From Oscillatoria acuminata PCC 6304 (GTDB lineage Bacteria > Cyanobacteriota > Cyanobacteriia > Cyanobacteriales > Laspinemataceae), in the NCBI RefSeq assembly GCF_000317105.1, contig NC_019693.1, positions 2,790,001 to 2,854,000 of the forward strand: a stretch of 64,000 nucleotides of DNA, read 5' to 3'. Position 1 is the stretch's first letter, and each line of letters begins with the position of its first letter. The translations under genes and the position numbers were made by a program. Below the pieces are notes generated by a model. It was given only the letters and a program-made list of their open reading frames with translations. It was not told where the DNA came from and searched no databases. Shown piece after piece: positions 1 to 7,790 of the stretch.

Positions 1-125
1 ATACCGTAACTCAAAAAGGATGAATTGGGGAGGATAATAAAATAGATTCCCCAGGTTAAAATTGGGGAGACCCATTTAGATGATTACCGGAATCTAATTC
101 AATCAACTGTGGGAGAGTCTCTACT

Positions 126-2387
126 ATGGTGTTTCATCACAAAACTCTCAAACTTTTAATTTTAACGGGGTTGGTGATGGGGGGTATTTATGCCATTGCA
201 CCGATTCAGAGTAAGCTGTTGATTTCAGAGGCGATCGCGCAAACTGTTCAAGAGGAACAACAGGAAGCCGATCGCCTGTTTGAATTAGGCAAAGAGCAAT
301 ATCAGCGTCATCAATTTGGCAATGCCTTAGAACCCTGGAGGCGGGCACTGGAAATCTATCAGGCGATCGGGGACCAAAATGGGGAAAGCCGCACCCTCAT
401 GGGTTTGGGAAATATTTACAATAGCTTGGGACAATACCCTCGGGCGGAGCAATTTTATCAGCAATGCTTACAGATTGCCCGGGACTTTGGCGATCGCACC
501 CTGGAAGCCCAAGGACTCAACGCCCTGGGAAAAGTAGAACATAATCGGGGACAATATAATCGTTCTGAACAATTGTATCAAGAATCCTTAGCCATTTTTA
601 CAGAAATCGGTGACAAAAGTGGGATTGCGAATGCTTTAATTGGTCTAGGAACCATTTATCATCGCCGTTGGGTACAATATGACCGAGCGGAGGAATTTTA
701 TCAGCAGGCTTTAACCCTAGCCCGAGAAATTGGCGATCGCCCCACAGAAGCCCAGAGCCTCCATAGCATTGGCTCACTCTACAACAGCCAGGAAGACTAC
801 GAACGCGCCGTCGAATTCTATGAGCCAGCCGCCATCATTCGTTGGGAATTAGAAGATAGAGAAGGACTAGGCAACACCCTCCATCACTTAGGATTAGCTT
901 ACTATCGGTTGGAACAGTATGAGCAGGCAGAAGAATATTTATTCGCCACCATTGAAGTCCGAGAAGAATTGTATCCCAGCTTAACCGATGACCAAAAACT
1001 ATCCTTATTTGAACAACAATTATATACTTACGACCGACTGCAAAAAGCCCTGATTGCTCAAAATAAAACCGATAAAGCCCTGGAAATTTCTGAACGGGGT
1101 CGAGCCAGAGCCTTTGTCGAACTCCTTGCTCAAAAAAACACCGAACCGTTAGAAGAAAACAGGCTGTTAGTCCCGCCTCCGACCCTCGAAGAAATTCGCC
1201 AAATTGCTGCCTCTCAAAATGCGACTATCGTCCAATATTCGCGAATTCGGGGAGACTTTTCTCGAAGAAGTCCCACATTTTTAGAAAATTTAGAACTTTA
1301 TATTTGGGTGATTAAGCCAACCGGAGAAATCACTTTTCATCGCACTGACCTCCAAGATTTATGGCAAGAACAAGACACTTTGTTAGCTAAAATTGTGGCG
1401 AATGCCCGATGTTTTGACAACTGGGTTTGTCGTCAGAATATTACAACGGCTCAACGGAGTGATGTTTCAGAAGTTTACAGTCAACCTATTTCGGAATTTA
1501 ATCAACAAGCTGCCCGGGGGCAAACGGTTGCTCACTCCCCACGCGGCAATGAGGAAGAGTTGCATCAACTCTATCAATTATTAATCGAACCCATTGCGGA
1601 TTTATTACCTTCGGATCCCAATGAGCGGGTGATTTTTATTCCGCAAGATTCGTTATTTTTAGTTCCCTTTCCCGCCTTGCCCGATGCCAATGGGAACTAT
1701 TTGATTGAAAAGCATACAATTCTTACTGCTGCTTCGATTCAAGTTTTAGATTTAACTCGCCGACAGAGACAGAGGATTCCACAAACTCAATCAGATATCT
1801 TGATTGTTGGTAATCCTACCATGCCGATGAGGGGAGAGCGCCGACTTTCGCCTCTATTGGGTGCAGAAACAGAAGCGCAGGCGATCGCCCAACTGCTGAA
1901 TACGACGCCCTTAATTGGGGCGGAGGCCACCAAAGCCAGGGTGATCGAGAAAATGCAAACCTCACGAATTATACATCTAGCGACTCACGGCAGTTTCGAC
2001 CCTGAGCGCGGGATTGGCAGTTGGCTGGCCCTAGCCCCTTCTGAGTCCGATGATGGATTTTTGACCGCAGAGGAAATTTTGGACCTGGAACTGAGTGCGG
2101 AGTTGGTGGTGCTCTCCGCCTGTGATACGGGACGGGGGAAAATCACAGGGGATGGGGTCATCGGGTTATCTCGCTCGTTTATTTCTGCTGGAGTGCCCAG
2201 TATCTTGGTGTCATTATGGAAAGTTGATGATAAAGTGACCGCTTATTTGATGGGAGAGTTCTATCAAAACTGGCAAAAGGGGAGCAACAAAGCTCAGGCA
2301 CTCCGTGAGGCGATGCTGACGACGATGCAGGAATATCCGGGGGTAGAAAATTGGGCCGCCTTCACTCTGATTGGAGAAGCGGAGTAA
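126..2387 (+). CDS. Secreted TPR-CHAT domain protein (caspase-like peptidase fold)
   Basis: Residues 1-38 form a hydrophobic signal peptide or anchor ending near AIAQT, so export is likely. Residues about 45-330 hold tandem tetratricopeptide repeats with the usual GLGNIYNSLGQY-like cores. The last ~250 residues are a CHAT domain: HLATHG carries the predicted catalytic His (about residue 621) and LSACDTG the predicted Cys (about 666), so the dyad is intact. CHAT is a caspase-like cysteine peptidase fold; the TPR part would bind a partner or substrate. The ATG at 126 is the first start before the signal peptide. Its only close neighbour is on the opposite strand, so it appears monocistronic. 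Such proteins are common in filamentous cyanobacteria and their substrates are mostly unknown; the peptidase role here is inferred from the motifs. Confidence 0.88.
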   Translation: MVFHHKTLKLLILTGLVMGGIYAIAPIQSKLLISEAIAQTVQEEQQEADRLFELGKEQYQRHQFGNALEPWRRALEIYQAIGDQNGESRTLMGLGNIYNSLGQYPRAEQFYQQCLQIARDFGDRTLEAQGLNALGKVEHNRGQYNRSEQLYQESLAIFTEIGDKSGIANALIGLGTIYHRRWVQYDRAEEFYQQALTLAREIGDRPTEAQSLHSIGSLYNSQEDYERAVEFYEPAAIIRWELEDREGLGNTLHHLGLAYYRLEQYEQAEEYLFATIEVREELYPSLTDDQKLSLFEQQLYTYDRLQKALIAQNKTDKALEISERGRARAFVELLAQKNTEPLEENRLLVPPPTLEEIRQIAASQNATIVQYSRIRGDFSRRSPTFLENLELYIWVIKPTGEITFHRTDLQDLWQEQDTLLAKIVANARCFDNWVCRQNITTAQRSDVSEVYSQPISEFNQQAARGQTVAHSPRGNEEELHQLYQLLIEPIADLLPSDPNERVIFIPQDSLFLVPFPALPDANGNYLIEKHTILTAASIQVLDLTRRQRQRIPQTQSDILIVGNPTMPMRGERRLSPLLGAETEAQAIAQLLNTTPLIGAEATKARVIEKMQTSRIIHLATHGSFDPERGIGSWLALAPSESDDGFLTAEEILDLELSAELVVLSACDTGRGKITGDGVIGLSRSFISAGVPSILVSLWKVDDKVTAYLMGEFYQNWQKGSNKAQALREAMLTTMQEYPGVENWAAFTLIGEAE

Positions 2388-2462
2388 GGCGATCGCCACT
2401 CTACCGGCGTGCTAGATCTTATTTTATATTTCGGTTTTGATGAAGTGATTGTTAAGTATTCT

Positions 2463-2930
2463 TCAGGAGTCTTCCTCTTCTCCCCCTTCGGCATTTTGGG
2501 GTTGGTCGCTCTTTCCGAGTTGACGTTCTATGGGGGTTAATAAAAGGAGGACGAGAAAATTGATACCACTGACAATCAGACCAATTTCATACCGTCCATA
2601 AGCCACTGCTGCGCCAACGGCTCCCGTGGTCCAAATACTAGCGGCAGTTGCAGTTCCGCGTACAGTCACGCCCTCTTTGAGAATTGCCCCACCGCCAATA
2701 AAGCCGATACCGCTCATCAATCCCTGGAGTAGTCGAGCCAGTTCATCACTATTTTCTCCGACAATGGTCATACCCACTAACAGATAAGCGCAACTGGATA
2801 CGGCAACGAGGGGGAAAGTTCGTAGACCCATAATTCGGGTAGACTTTTCTCGTTCCCAGGCGATCGGGAGGCTGAAAGCAACAGCGCAAAAAAATTTAAC
2901 GAGAATCTCAAACAGTTCTTGCCAATCCAT
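2463..2930 (-). CDS. MgtC/SapB family membrane protein
   Basis: A 155-residue protein with about four hydrophobic segments. It has the family hallmarks: an N-terminal AWEREKSTRIMGLRT stretch after the first helix, and the central GIGFIGGGAILKEG glycine-rich block followed by VRGTATAASIW. This matches the membrane half of MgtC/SapB proteins, which are tied in other bacteria to growth in low magnesium or to ATP-synthase modulation. The cytoplasmic ACT-like tail of longer MgtC proteins is missing; the protein instead ends in a short acidic tail (GGEEEDS). It stands alone on the minus strand. The family assignment is firm; the physiological role is inferred from relatives only. Confidence 0.9.
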   Translation of the reverse strand: MDWQELFEILVKFFCAVAFSLPIAWEREKSTRIMGLRTFPLVAVSSCAYLLVGMTIVGENSDELARLLQGLMSGIGFIGGGAILKEGVTVRGTATAASIWTTGAVGAAVAYGRYEIGLIVSGINFLVLLLLTPIERQLGKSDQPQNAEGGEEEDS

Positions 2931-3191
2931 AACTAGAGTTAAGTCATTTTTTTATCTTTTTACCCTTTATACAGACTGATGGCAGCATTGGGAAGAAATC
3001 CCACAAAAAACCCCCCTGATTCAGCGGCAAAGTTTCCTTGAAGGGTTTTCCGACATCTGGAAACAATGACAAAACGGGGGGCTGACAAGATTTTGCTGAT
3101 CTTTTAAACTTAGCTAAATTTAGCTCGGGTCGAGAGGCTTTGTTCTGTTAGCCGAACCCTTGAATGGGTCGGCTGTTCTTGCTCCGGCCCC

Positions 3192-4493
3192 TTAATTGCG
3201 GGCTTCCCACTGTTGGGCTGCATTGGTGACGGCTTGATCTACCGACTGTTGACCCAACATAGCTCCCTGCAAATTGTCGTAAATAATCCGTTGCAGTTGC
3301 TGGATATCTTCCATCGCCGGAATCAGGGCCTCTGCACTCTTGAGATCCTCGGCACTAATAATTCGAGCGCGATCGATCTGGGAGGCATCAGCGGGTAATG
3401 CCTGGAAATGACTATCCTGGAGCGCTTGCAGGGTAGAAGGCAAGACATTTGCATCCTTGGCAAAGGTCAACTGATTCTGATCATTAGTGACAAATAGGGC
3501 AAACTTAACCGCTGCCTCTGGGACATCCGTATCCCGAGGTACCACCAAATTCATGACGGCTGCGGTTTTTTTACCCGTTTGTCCGGTAATTTGGGGGGCC
3601 GCTGCCGAGACAGCAGCAATACTGGGGGCATTGTCGGCGATCGTCTTGAAAAATTGAGGTCCGGACCCGAGGATGGCGATTTCTCCCGCTTGATACAGTT
3701 GGACCGCTTGACGATGCCCTTGGGTGAGGACCTCCCGAGGTAATAAACCCTTTTCATAGAGGTCCACCCAATATTGAAACGCGGCGCGCCCTTCTGGGGT
3801 GTTAAAAGCAGCTTTACCTTCGGCATCCACCAGTTGCATTCCCATTTGGACCATCGATTCGAGGACCTCGGAAGAATCCCCGGGAACAAATGTCACAAAA
3901 AGGGCATATTTGCCCGTTCTATCGCGAATTTGTTGGGCCACCTGTGCTAATTCAGCATAAGTGCTGGGGGGTTGGTCAATGCCAGCTTCGTTGAACAGTT
4001 GGGTATTATAAATAGAAATTCGGGTGGTCAGATACCAAGGAATCCCAAAGCTGGTGCCATTTAAGGTACTTGCTTTCCAGATATTGGGAAGATACTGCTG
4101 GCGAATCTCATCCGGGATTTGATCATCTAGGGTGAGCCACGCATTGCGACTGGCAAGAAGCGTGGCAAAATTAGGATTCAGGTTGACCACATCCGGGGCA
4201 GTTTTGGCCGAAACTGCGGCCAAAATCTTGCTTTCCATTGCGGACCAAGGCACGTCAACCCACCGCACTTTGATGTCAGGATTTTCCGATTCAAATGTGG
4301 TGATTAAGCTGTTGAAATAGTCCGTAAACTGAGGCTGGAGTTGCATCGTCCAAAATTCAACTTCCGAGGTCCCCGAGGCGGGTTGTCCCGAATTGGAGCC
4401 AGTACCGGGAGTGCAGGCGATCGCCCAACTCAGTAACAACCCCGACAAGACAAAGAGTCCAAAGCGTTTCCAACGGTTGATTCTTACTCTCAT
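3192..4493 (-). CDS. ABC transporter sugar-binding lipoprotein (extracellular solute-binding protein family 1)
   Basis: I place the start at the ATG at 4493 rather than 17 codons upstream because it begins MRVRINRWKRF followed by a hydrophobic run and a lipobox-like AIAC, i.e. a lipoprotein signal peptide. The mature part, about 410 residues, looks like a family 1 carbohydrate-binding protein: VEFWTMQLQP at the start, NPDIKVRWVDVPW, a GIPWYLTTR segment, and LFVTNDQNQL near the end. It would sit on the outer face of the cytoplasmic membrane and pass a sugar or related solute to an ABC permease. No permease or ATPase gene is adjacent, so it is an orphan component or is encoded apart from its partners. 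The substrate cannot be told from sequence. Confidence 0.88.
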   Translation of the reverse strand: MRVRINRWKRFGLFVLSGLLLSWAIACTPGTGSNSGQPASGTSEVEFWTMQLQPQFTDYFNSLITTFESENPDIKVRWVDVPWSAMESKILAAVSAKTAPDVVNLNPNFATLLASRNAWLTLDDQIPDEIRQQYLPNIWKASTLNGTSFGIPWYLTTRISIYNTQLFNEAGIDQPPSTYAELAQVAQQIRDRTGKYALFVTFVPGDSSEVLESMVQMGMQLVDAEGKAAFNTPEGRAAFQYWVDLYEKGLLPREVLTQGHRQAVQLYQAGEIAILGSGPQFFKTIADNAPSIAAVSAAAPQITGQTGKKTAAVMNLVVPRDTDVPEAAVKFALFVTNDQNQLTFAKDANVLPSTLQALQDSHFQALPADASQIDRARIISAEDLKSAEALIPAMEDIQQLQRIIYDNLQGAMLGQQSVDQAVTNAAQQWEARN

Positions 4494-4769
4494 AGCATCC
4501 GTAGCATTATGACCCAGAGGATCGGTTGAGATAACGAGTATCAAGGGAATTTGACCCAGGCAAAGCGTGCTGATCGTAACTTAAATTGGTTAGATTATGA
4601 ATACTGTATCCCCCTGGGGGACTGTTTTGCGGGACTCCCAGTTAGGGAACGCCTTGGGCTCTGTCAGTCTGGGCGTCCTTGCTAAGATTAGGGAGTAGCA
4701 CTGCCGGCTATCTACAAGGGTTTTGATGATTTCCAACTCACCCCCTTTCATTCAATATGGGACAAAACC

Positions 4770-5885
4770 GTGGTTAATTTCTTTAAAAAATTCCTGTCTA
4801 AAGGATCCAATGGAATTGGACTGGAAATTGCTCCAGAACGACTCAATATCGTGCAACTGCGTCAACAAGGTGCCTCTTATCAACTAGAAACCTATGCCAC
4901 GGCGGAAGTCCCCGAAGGCGTTGTGGAAGAAGGGTTGATTGCAGACCCCCCGGAGATGGCTCAACTGATCCAAGAAACCCTAGCGGAACACAATTTAACG
5001 AATATCAAGCGGGTCGCTACGGCTGTACCGGCGCGGGAAGGGGTGATTCGGATTATTCCAGTTCCCAAAGAACTGAATGATTTGGAATTGCGGGAGTACA
5101 TGAACCAAGAGGCGGGACTCTATTTGCCATTTCCCCGAGAAGAGGCGGATGTGGACTTCCAAAAATTAGGGGAGTTCATGGATGAGGATGGCATCGAAAA
5201 GGTCCAGGTGCTGCTGGTAGCGACTCGCAAGGAAGTGACGGATACTTATATTAGTACCTTTCAAGAAGCTGGGTTAGGGATAGAAATTCTGGAGATTTCT
5301 AGTTTTGCTCTGTTACGGACCATTCGAGAACAATTGCTACAGTTACCCCCAGAAGAGGCGGTGGTACTGACTGATATTCAGTTTGATAGTACCGAAATTG
5401 CGATCGTGGTGGATGGGATTCCGCAGTTTTCCCGAACTATCCCGATCGGGACCTATCAGGTACAAACGGCCCTATCTCAAGCGATGAATTTACCGCCTTC
5501 TCGCAATACGGATATGTTGCAGGGGATGACGATTCCGGCTAACCCAACAGAAAGTACGGGCTCAGGTACAATGGGGGGAGGAAGTAGCCCGGGAACGCAG
5601 GCTATTATTAAAGTGTTTTCTGAGTTAGGGGACGAACTGCGGCGCTCAATTGATTTTTATATGAATCAGAGCGAAGGATTAGAGGTCGGACAGCTCCTGC
5701 TGGCAGGACCGGGCGCATCGATTGGAGGGTTGGATGACTTTTTCAATCAGCGATTAAGTTTATTAAGCCTAGTAGTAGATCCAGTGGAGAATTTAGCCCT
5801 GGAAGTAGATGAAGAAAAAATGCCCCTAATGCAGCGCCCAGGATTGGGAGTTGTGCTGGGGTTAGCCATGCGGGAGGCCAAGTGA
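4770..5885 (+). CDS. pilM: Type IV pilus assembly protein PilM
   Basis: Actin-like ATPase of the type IV pilus alignment complex, working in the cytoplasm at the inner membrane and binding the N-terminal tail of PilN. At 371 residues it has the usual length. The N-terminus (GIGLEIAPERLNIVQL), the TAVPAREGVIRIIPVP stretch, VLTDIQFDSTEIAIVVDG and the late LLLAGPGASIGGLDDFF fit the ATP-binding blocks of the FtsA/PilM fold. The start is a GTG at 4770; the nearby ATG at 4757 is out of frame. It is the first gene of pilMNO, with one base between its stop and the pilN start. Pili in cyanobacteria serve phototactic motility and DNA uptake. Confidence 0.95.
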   Translation: MVNFFKKFLSKGSNGIGLEIAPERLNIVQLRQQGASYQLETYATAEVPEGVVEEGLIADPPEMAQLIQETLAEHNLTNIKRVATAVPAREGVIRIIPVPKELNDLELREYMNQEAGLYLPFPREEADVDFQKLGEFMDEDGIEKVQVLLVATRKEVTDTYISTFQEAGLGIEILEISSFALLRTIREQLLQLPPEEAVVLTDIQFDSTEIAIVVDGIPQFSRTIPIGTYQVQTALSQAMNLPPSRNTDMLQGMTIPANPTESTGSGTMGGGSSPGTQAIIKVFSELGDELRRSIDFYMNQSEGLEVGQLLLAGPGASIGGLDDFFNQRLSLLSLVVDPVENLALEVDEEKMPLMQRPGLGVVLGLAMREAK

Positions 5886-5886
5886 A

Positions 5887-6693
5887 ATGTATAGTCTAGA
5901 AATTAATTTTCTCAACGATCGCGCTGATTATAAGCCCCCAGCCCCTAGACCGTCAACGAGTCAGACATCCAGACAACAAACGACGATGTTGATTGGGGGA
6001 CTCGCGGCAGGCGTCTCGGCGATCGCCGTGGTGATGGGGGGCTGGTTTGTGGTTAATAACCAAAATACCGAACTGCAGGGACAGTTGGCTACCCTAGAAA
6101 GTCAATCCGGGAGTTTGGGCGCACAAGTTCAAGAGGTTGAAGCCATCAATGCTGAAATTCAGCAGTTGAATACCCAAATCACCTTTTTTGCCAATATTTT
6201 CAATACGTCAGTCAAGCCGATGTCAGCGCTGTTACAAGAACTGCGCGATCGCCTACCGCCAGGGGTACAAGTGGCTAATCTGAATCATCAGATTGAACAA
6301 GCGCCCCCAGAAGAAATTCAAGCCTCCTCTCCCTGGACGAAAGTCAAACAAACAATTGAGATCCAGGGATATGCCAAAACCTTTGATGATGTCAATGATT
6401 TTGTGCTGACCCTGAAGCGATCGCCCTTTTTTAATGACAGTCAAACCCAGTTAATTGACGCCACCCTGGTAGACAATCCGGTGCAGGTAGAATGCGACCC
6501 CAGTTTCCAGGGTCAACAAGTTACCTGTCCCCCGACAGATTTTCAACTGCCACAAGTTGTCGAATATAACATTAATGCCACGGTGAGCAACGTTCTGGCT
6601 TCAGAAGTTCTCGCTGATCTCCAGCGAACTCGGGCTGAAGGACTGACCACTCGGATCAATTTACTCGAACAACAGGGGGTAATTCAACGATGA
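5887..6693 (+). CDS. pilN: Type IV pilus assembly protein PilN
   Basis: Bitopic inner-membrane protein of the pilus alignment complex. The N-terminus reads MYSLEINFLNDR, matching the PilM-binding INLL-type motif of the family. A single membrane helix lies at about residues 36-57 (MLIGGLAAGVSAIAVVMGGW), then a coiled coil rich in Gln/Glu (about 60-105) and a ferredoxin-like periplasmic domain. At 268 residues it is somewhat longer than proteobacterial PilN, as usual in cyanobacteria. It starts one base after pilM and its stop overlaps the pilO start by 4 bases, so the three genes are translationally linked. Confidence 0.93.
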   Translation: MYSLEINFLNDRADYKPPAPRPSTSQTSRQQTTMLIGGLAAGVSAIAVVMGGWFVVNNQNTELQGQLATLESQSGSLGAQVQEVEAINAEIQQLNTQITFFANIFNTSVKPMSALLQELRDRLPPGVQVANLNHQIEQAPPEEIQASSPWTKVKQTIEIQGYAKTFDDVNDFVLTLKRSPFFNDSQTQLIDATLVDNPVQVECDPSFQGQQVTCPPTDFQLPQVVEYNINATVSNVLASEVLADLQRTRAEGLTTRINLLEQQGVIQR

Positions 6694-7538
6694 CCGTCAG
6701 CGAACAGTTTATGGCAATGGAGGCAGCCCGGGCTGAAGAGGCTCCACCGCCAGGAAGTTATAAAATTGGTAGCTTTGTTCTCACCCCGCAAATTCAAGGG
6801 ATTTTAATTGCCGTCCTCGGGTTGGGACTCGCTGGATTTGCAGCTTTTAAAATGCTTTTGCCGGCGATGGAAGAGCAGACGAACTTAAAGACCCAAATCG
6901 CGGCAAAAGAAGCCGAAATCGCCAATCAACAATCAAAAATTAGGCAAATGGACGAGGCTAGAGCAAATTTAGCCACAACCCAACAGCAAAAGGAAAATGT
7001 CTTAGCCTTATTTGCTCAGGGGGCCACCTTAGAAACGTTGCTGTTGGATATTAACCAAATTGTCCGGCAAAGTGGGGGAAATTTAGAATCCTTCAAGCCC
7101 CTAGAATCCAACCCGAACGACTGGATTTTTACTGAAGCCCCCGCCCAAGCTGGAGGCGCAGCAGCTTCTCCCCCAGCCGATCCTGCCGCTGCTCCCCCCC
7201 CGACTACGCCTTCCTTAACCCTGTCCCAAGCGGTGGAAGGGAAGACAATGGAGCTAGAAATGGCTGGAAACTATCAGCAAACCCTAGATACCTTGCGACG
7301 GCTGGAACGGCTGCAACAAATGGTTGTATTTGGTGAATTTACCAGTACATTGGGTGAAGGCACTCAGAGGATTTTTGTCGATCCTGATGGTAAAATTACC
7401 GAACAGGCACCTGCTAATCTGGACACGGTTTTTAATTTGATAGCGGTGATGCCATTACCACCAGAGCAGCTAAAAAATTTAGCAGCGCCACCGCCCCCAC
7501 CAGCGGCGGCGGAAGGAGAACAACCACCGGCTCAATAA
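6690..7538 (+). CDS. pilO: Type IV pilus assembly protein PilO
   Basis: Partner of PilN; the two form a periplasmic heterodimer that links the cytoplasmic motor to the secretin. There is one membrane helix at about residues 36-56 (ILIAVLGLGLAGFAAF), a coiled coil (about 60-110), a globular periplasmic part, and Ala/Pro-rich low-complexity stretches at about 150-172 and at the C-terminus (APPPPPAAAEGEQPPAQ). The ATG overlaps the pilN stop (ATGA). A strong hairpin followed by six T lies 130 bases downstream, so some transcripts of pilMNO probably end before pilQ. Assignment rests on position, topology and cyanobacterial PilO-like sequence. Confidence 0.92.
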   Translation: MTVSEQFMAMEAARAEEAPPPGSYKIGSFVLTPQIQGILIAVLGLGLAGFAAFKMLLPAMEEQTNLKTQIAAKEAEIANQQSKIRQMDEARANLATTQQQKENVLALFAQGATLETLLLDINQIVRQSGGNLESFKPLESNPNDWIFTEAPAQAGGAAASPPADPAAAPPPTTPSLTLSQAVEGKTMELEMAGNYQQTLDTLRRLERLQQMVVFGEFTSTLGEGTQRIFVDPDGKITEQAPANLDTVFNLIAVMPLPPEQLKNLAAPPPPPAAAEGEQPPAQ

Positions 7539-7668
7539 CTCTGAAAATGGCGATCGCAGTTGCAGGAGTTTCAGAACAGAAAGGTCACGGCATCGGACAT
7601 CAGGGGAAGGCGATCGCAACCCATTTCGGTTCTGCCGTGTCCCTTTACAAAAATTTAAAGTAAAAATC

Positions 7669-7709
7669 CGGATAGGGGAGTATGAATCAATAAAACCTAT
7701 CCGTTTTTT
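7669..7709 (+). terminator. Rho-independent-type terminator between pilO and pilQ
   Basis: CGGATAGG at 7669-7676 pairs with CCTATCCG at 7696-7703 and is followed at once by TTTTTT (7704-7709). It lies after pilO and 82 bases before the preferred pilQ start, so it could end or attenuate pilMNO transcription. Confidence 0.7.
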
Positions 7710-7790
7710 GACAGTTAGGGATTGAAGCGCTATATAAGACTTCAATGGCAGTTTAATCAGAGTGGACTTTTTTTAAGGGAGGAGGGAACG

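Noticed and set aside
3150-3174. Hairpin AGCCGA...TCGGCT after the sugar-binding protein gene as a terminator
   Set aside because: The stem has a bulged A and no T-run follows on the minus strand, so it is not a convincing intrinsic terminator.
7722-7790. TTG start 23 codons upstream of the chosen pilQ start
   Set aside because: It would place a non-signal stretch ahead of a clear signal peptide, and the strong AGGGAGGAGG site belongs to the GTG at 7791.
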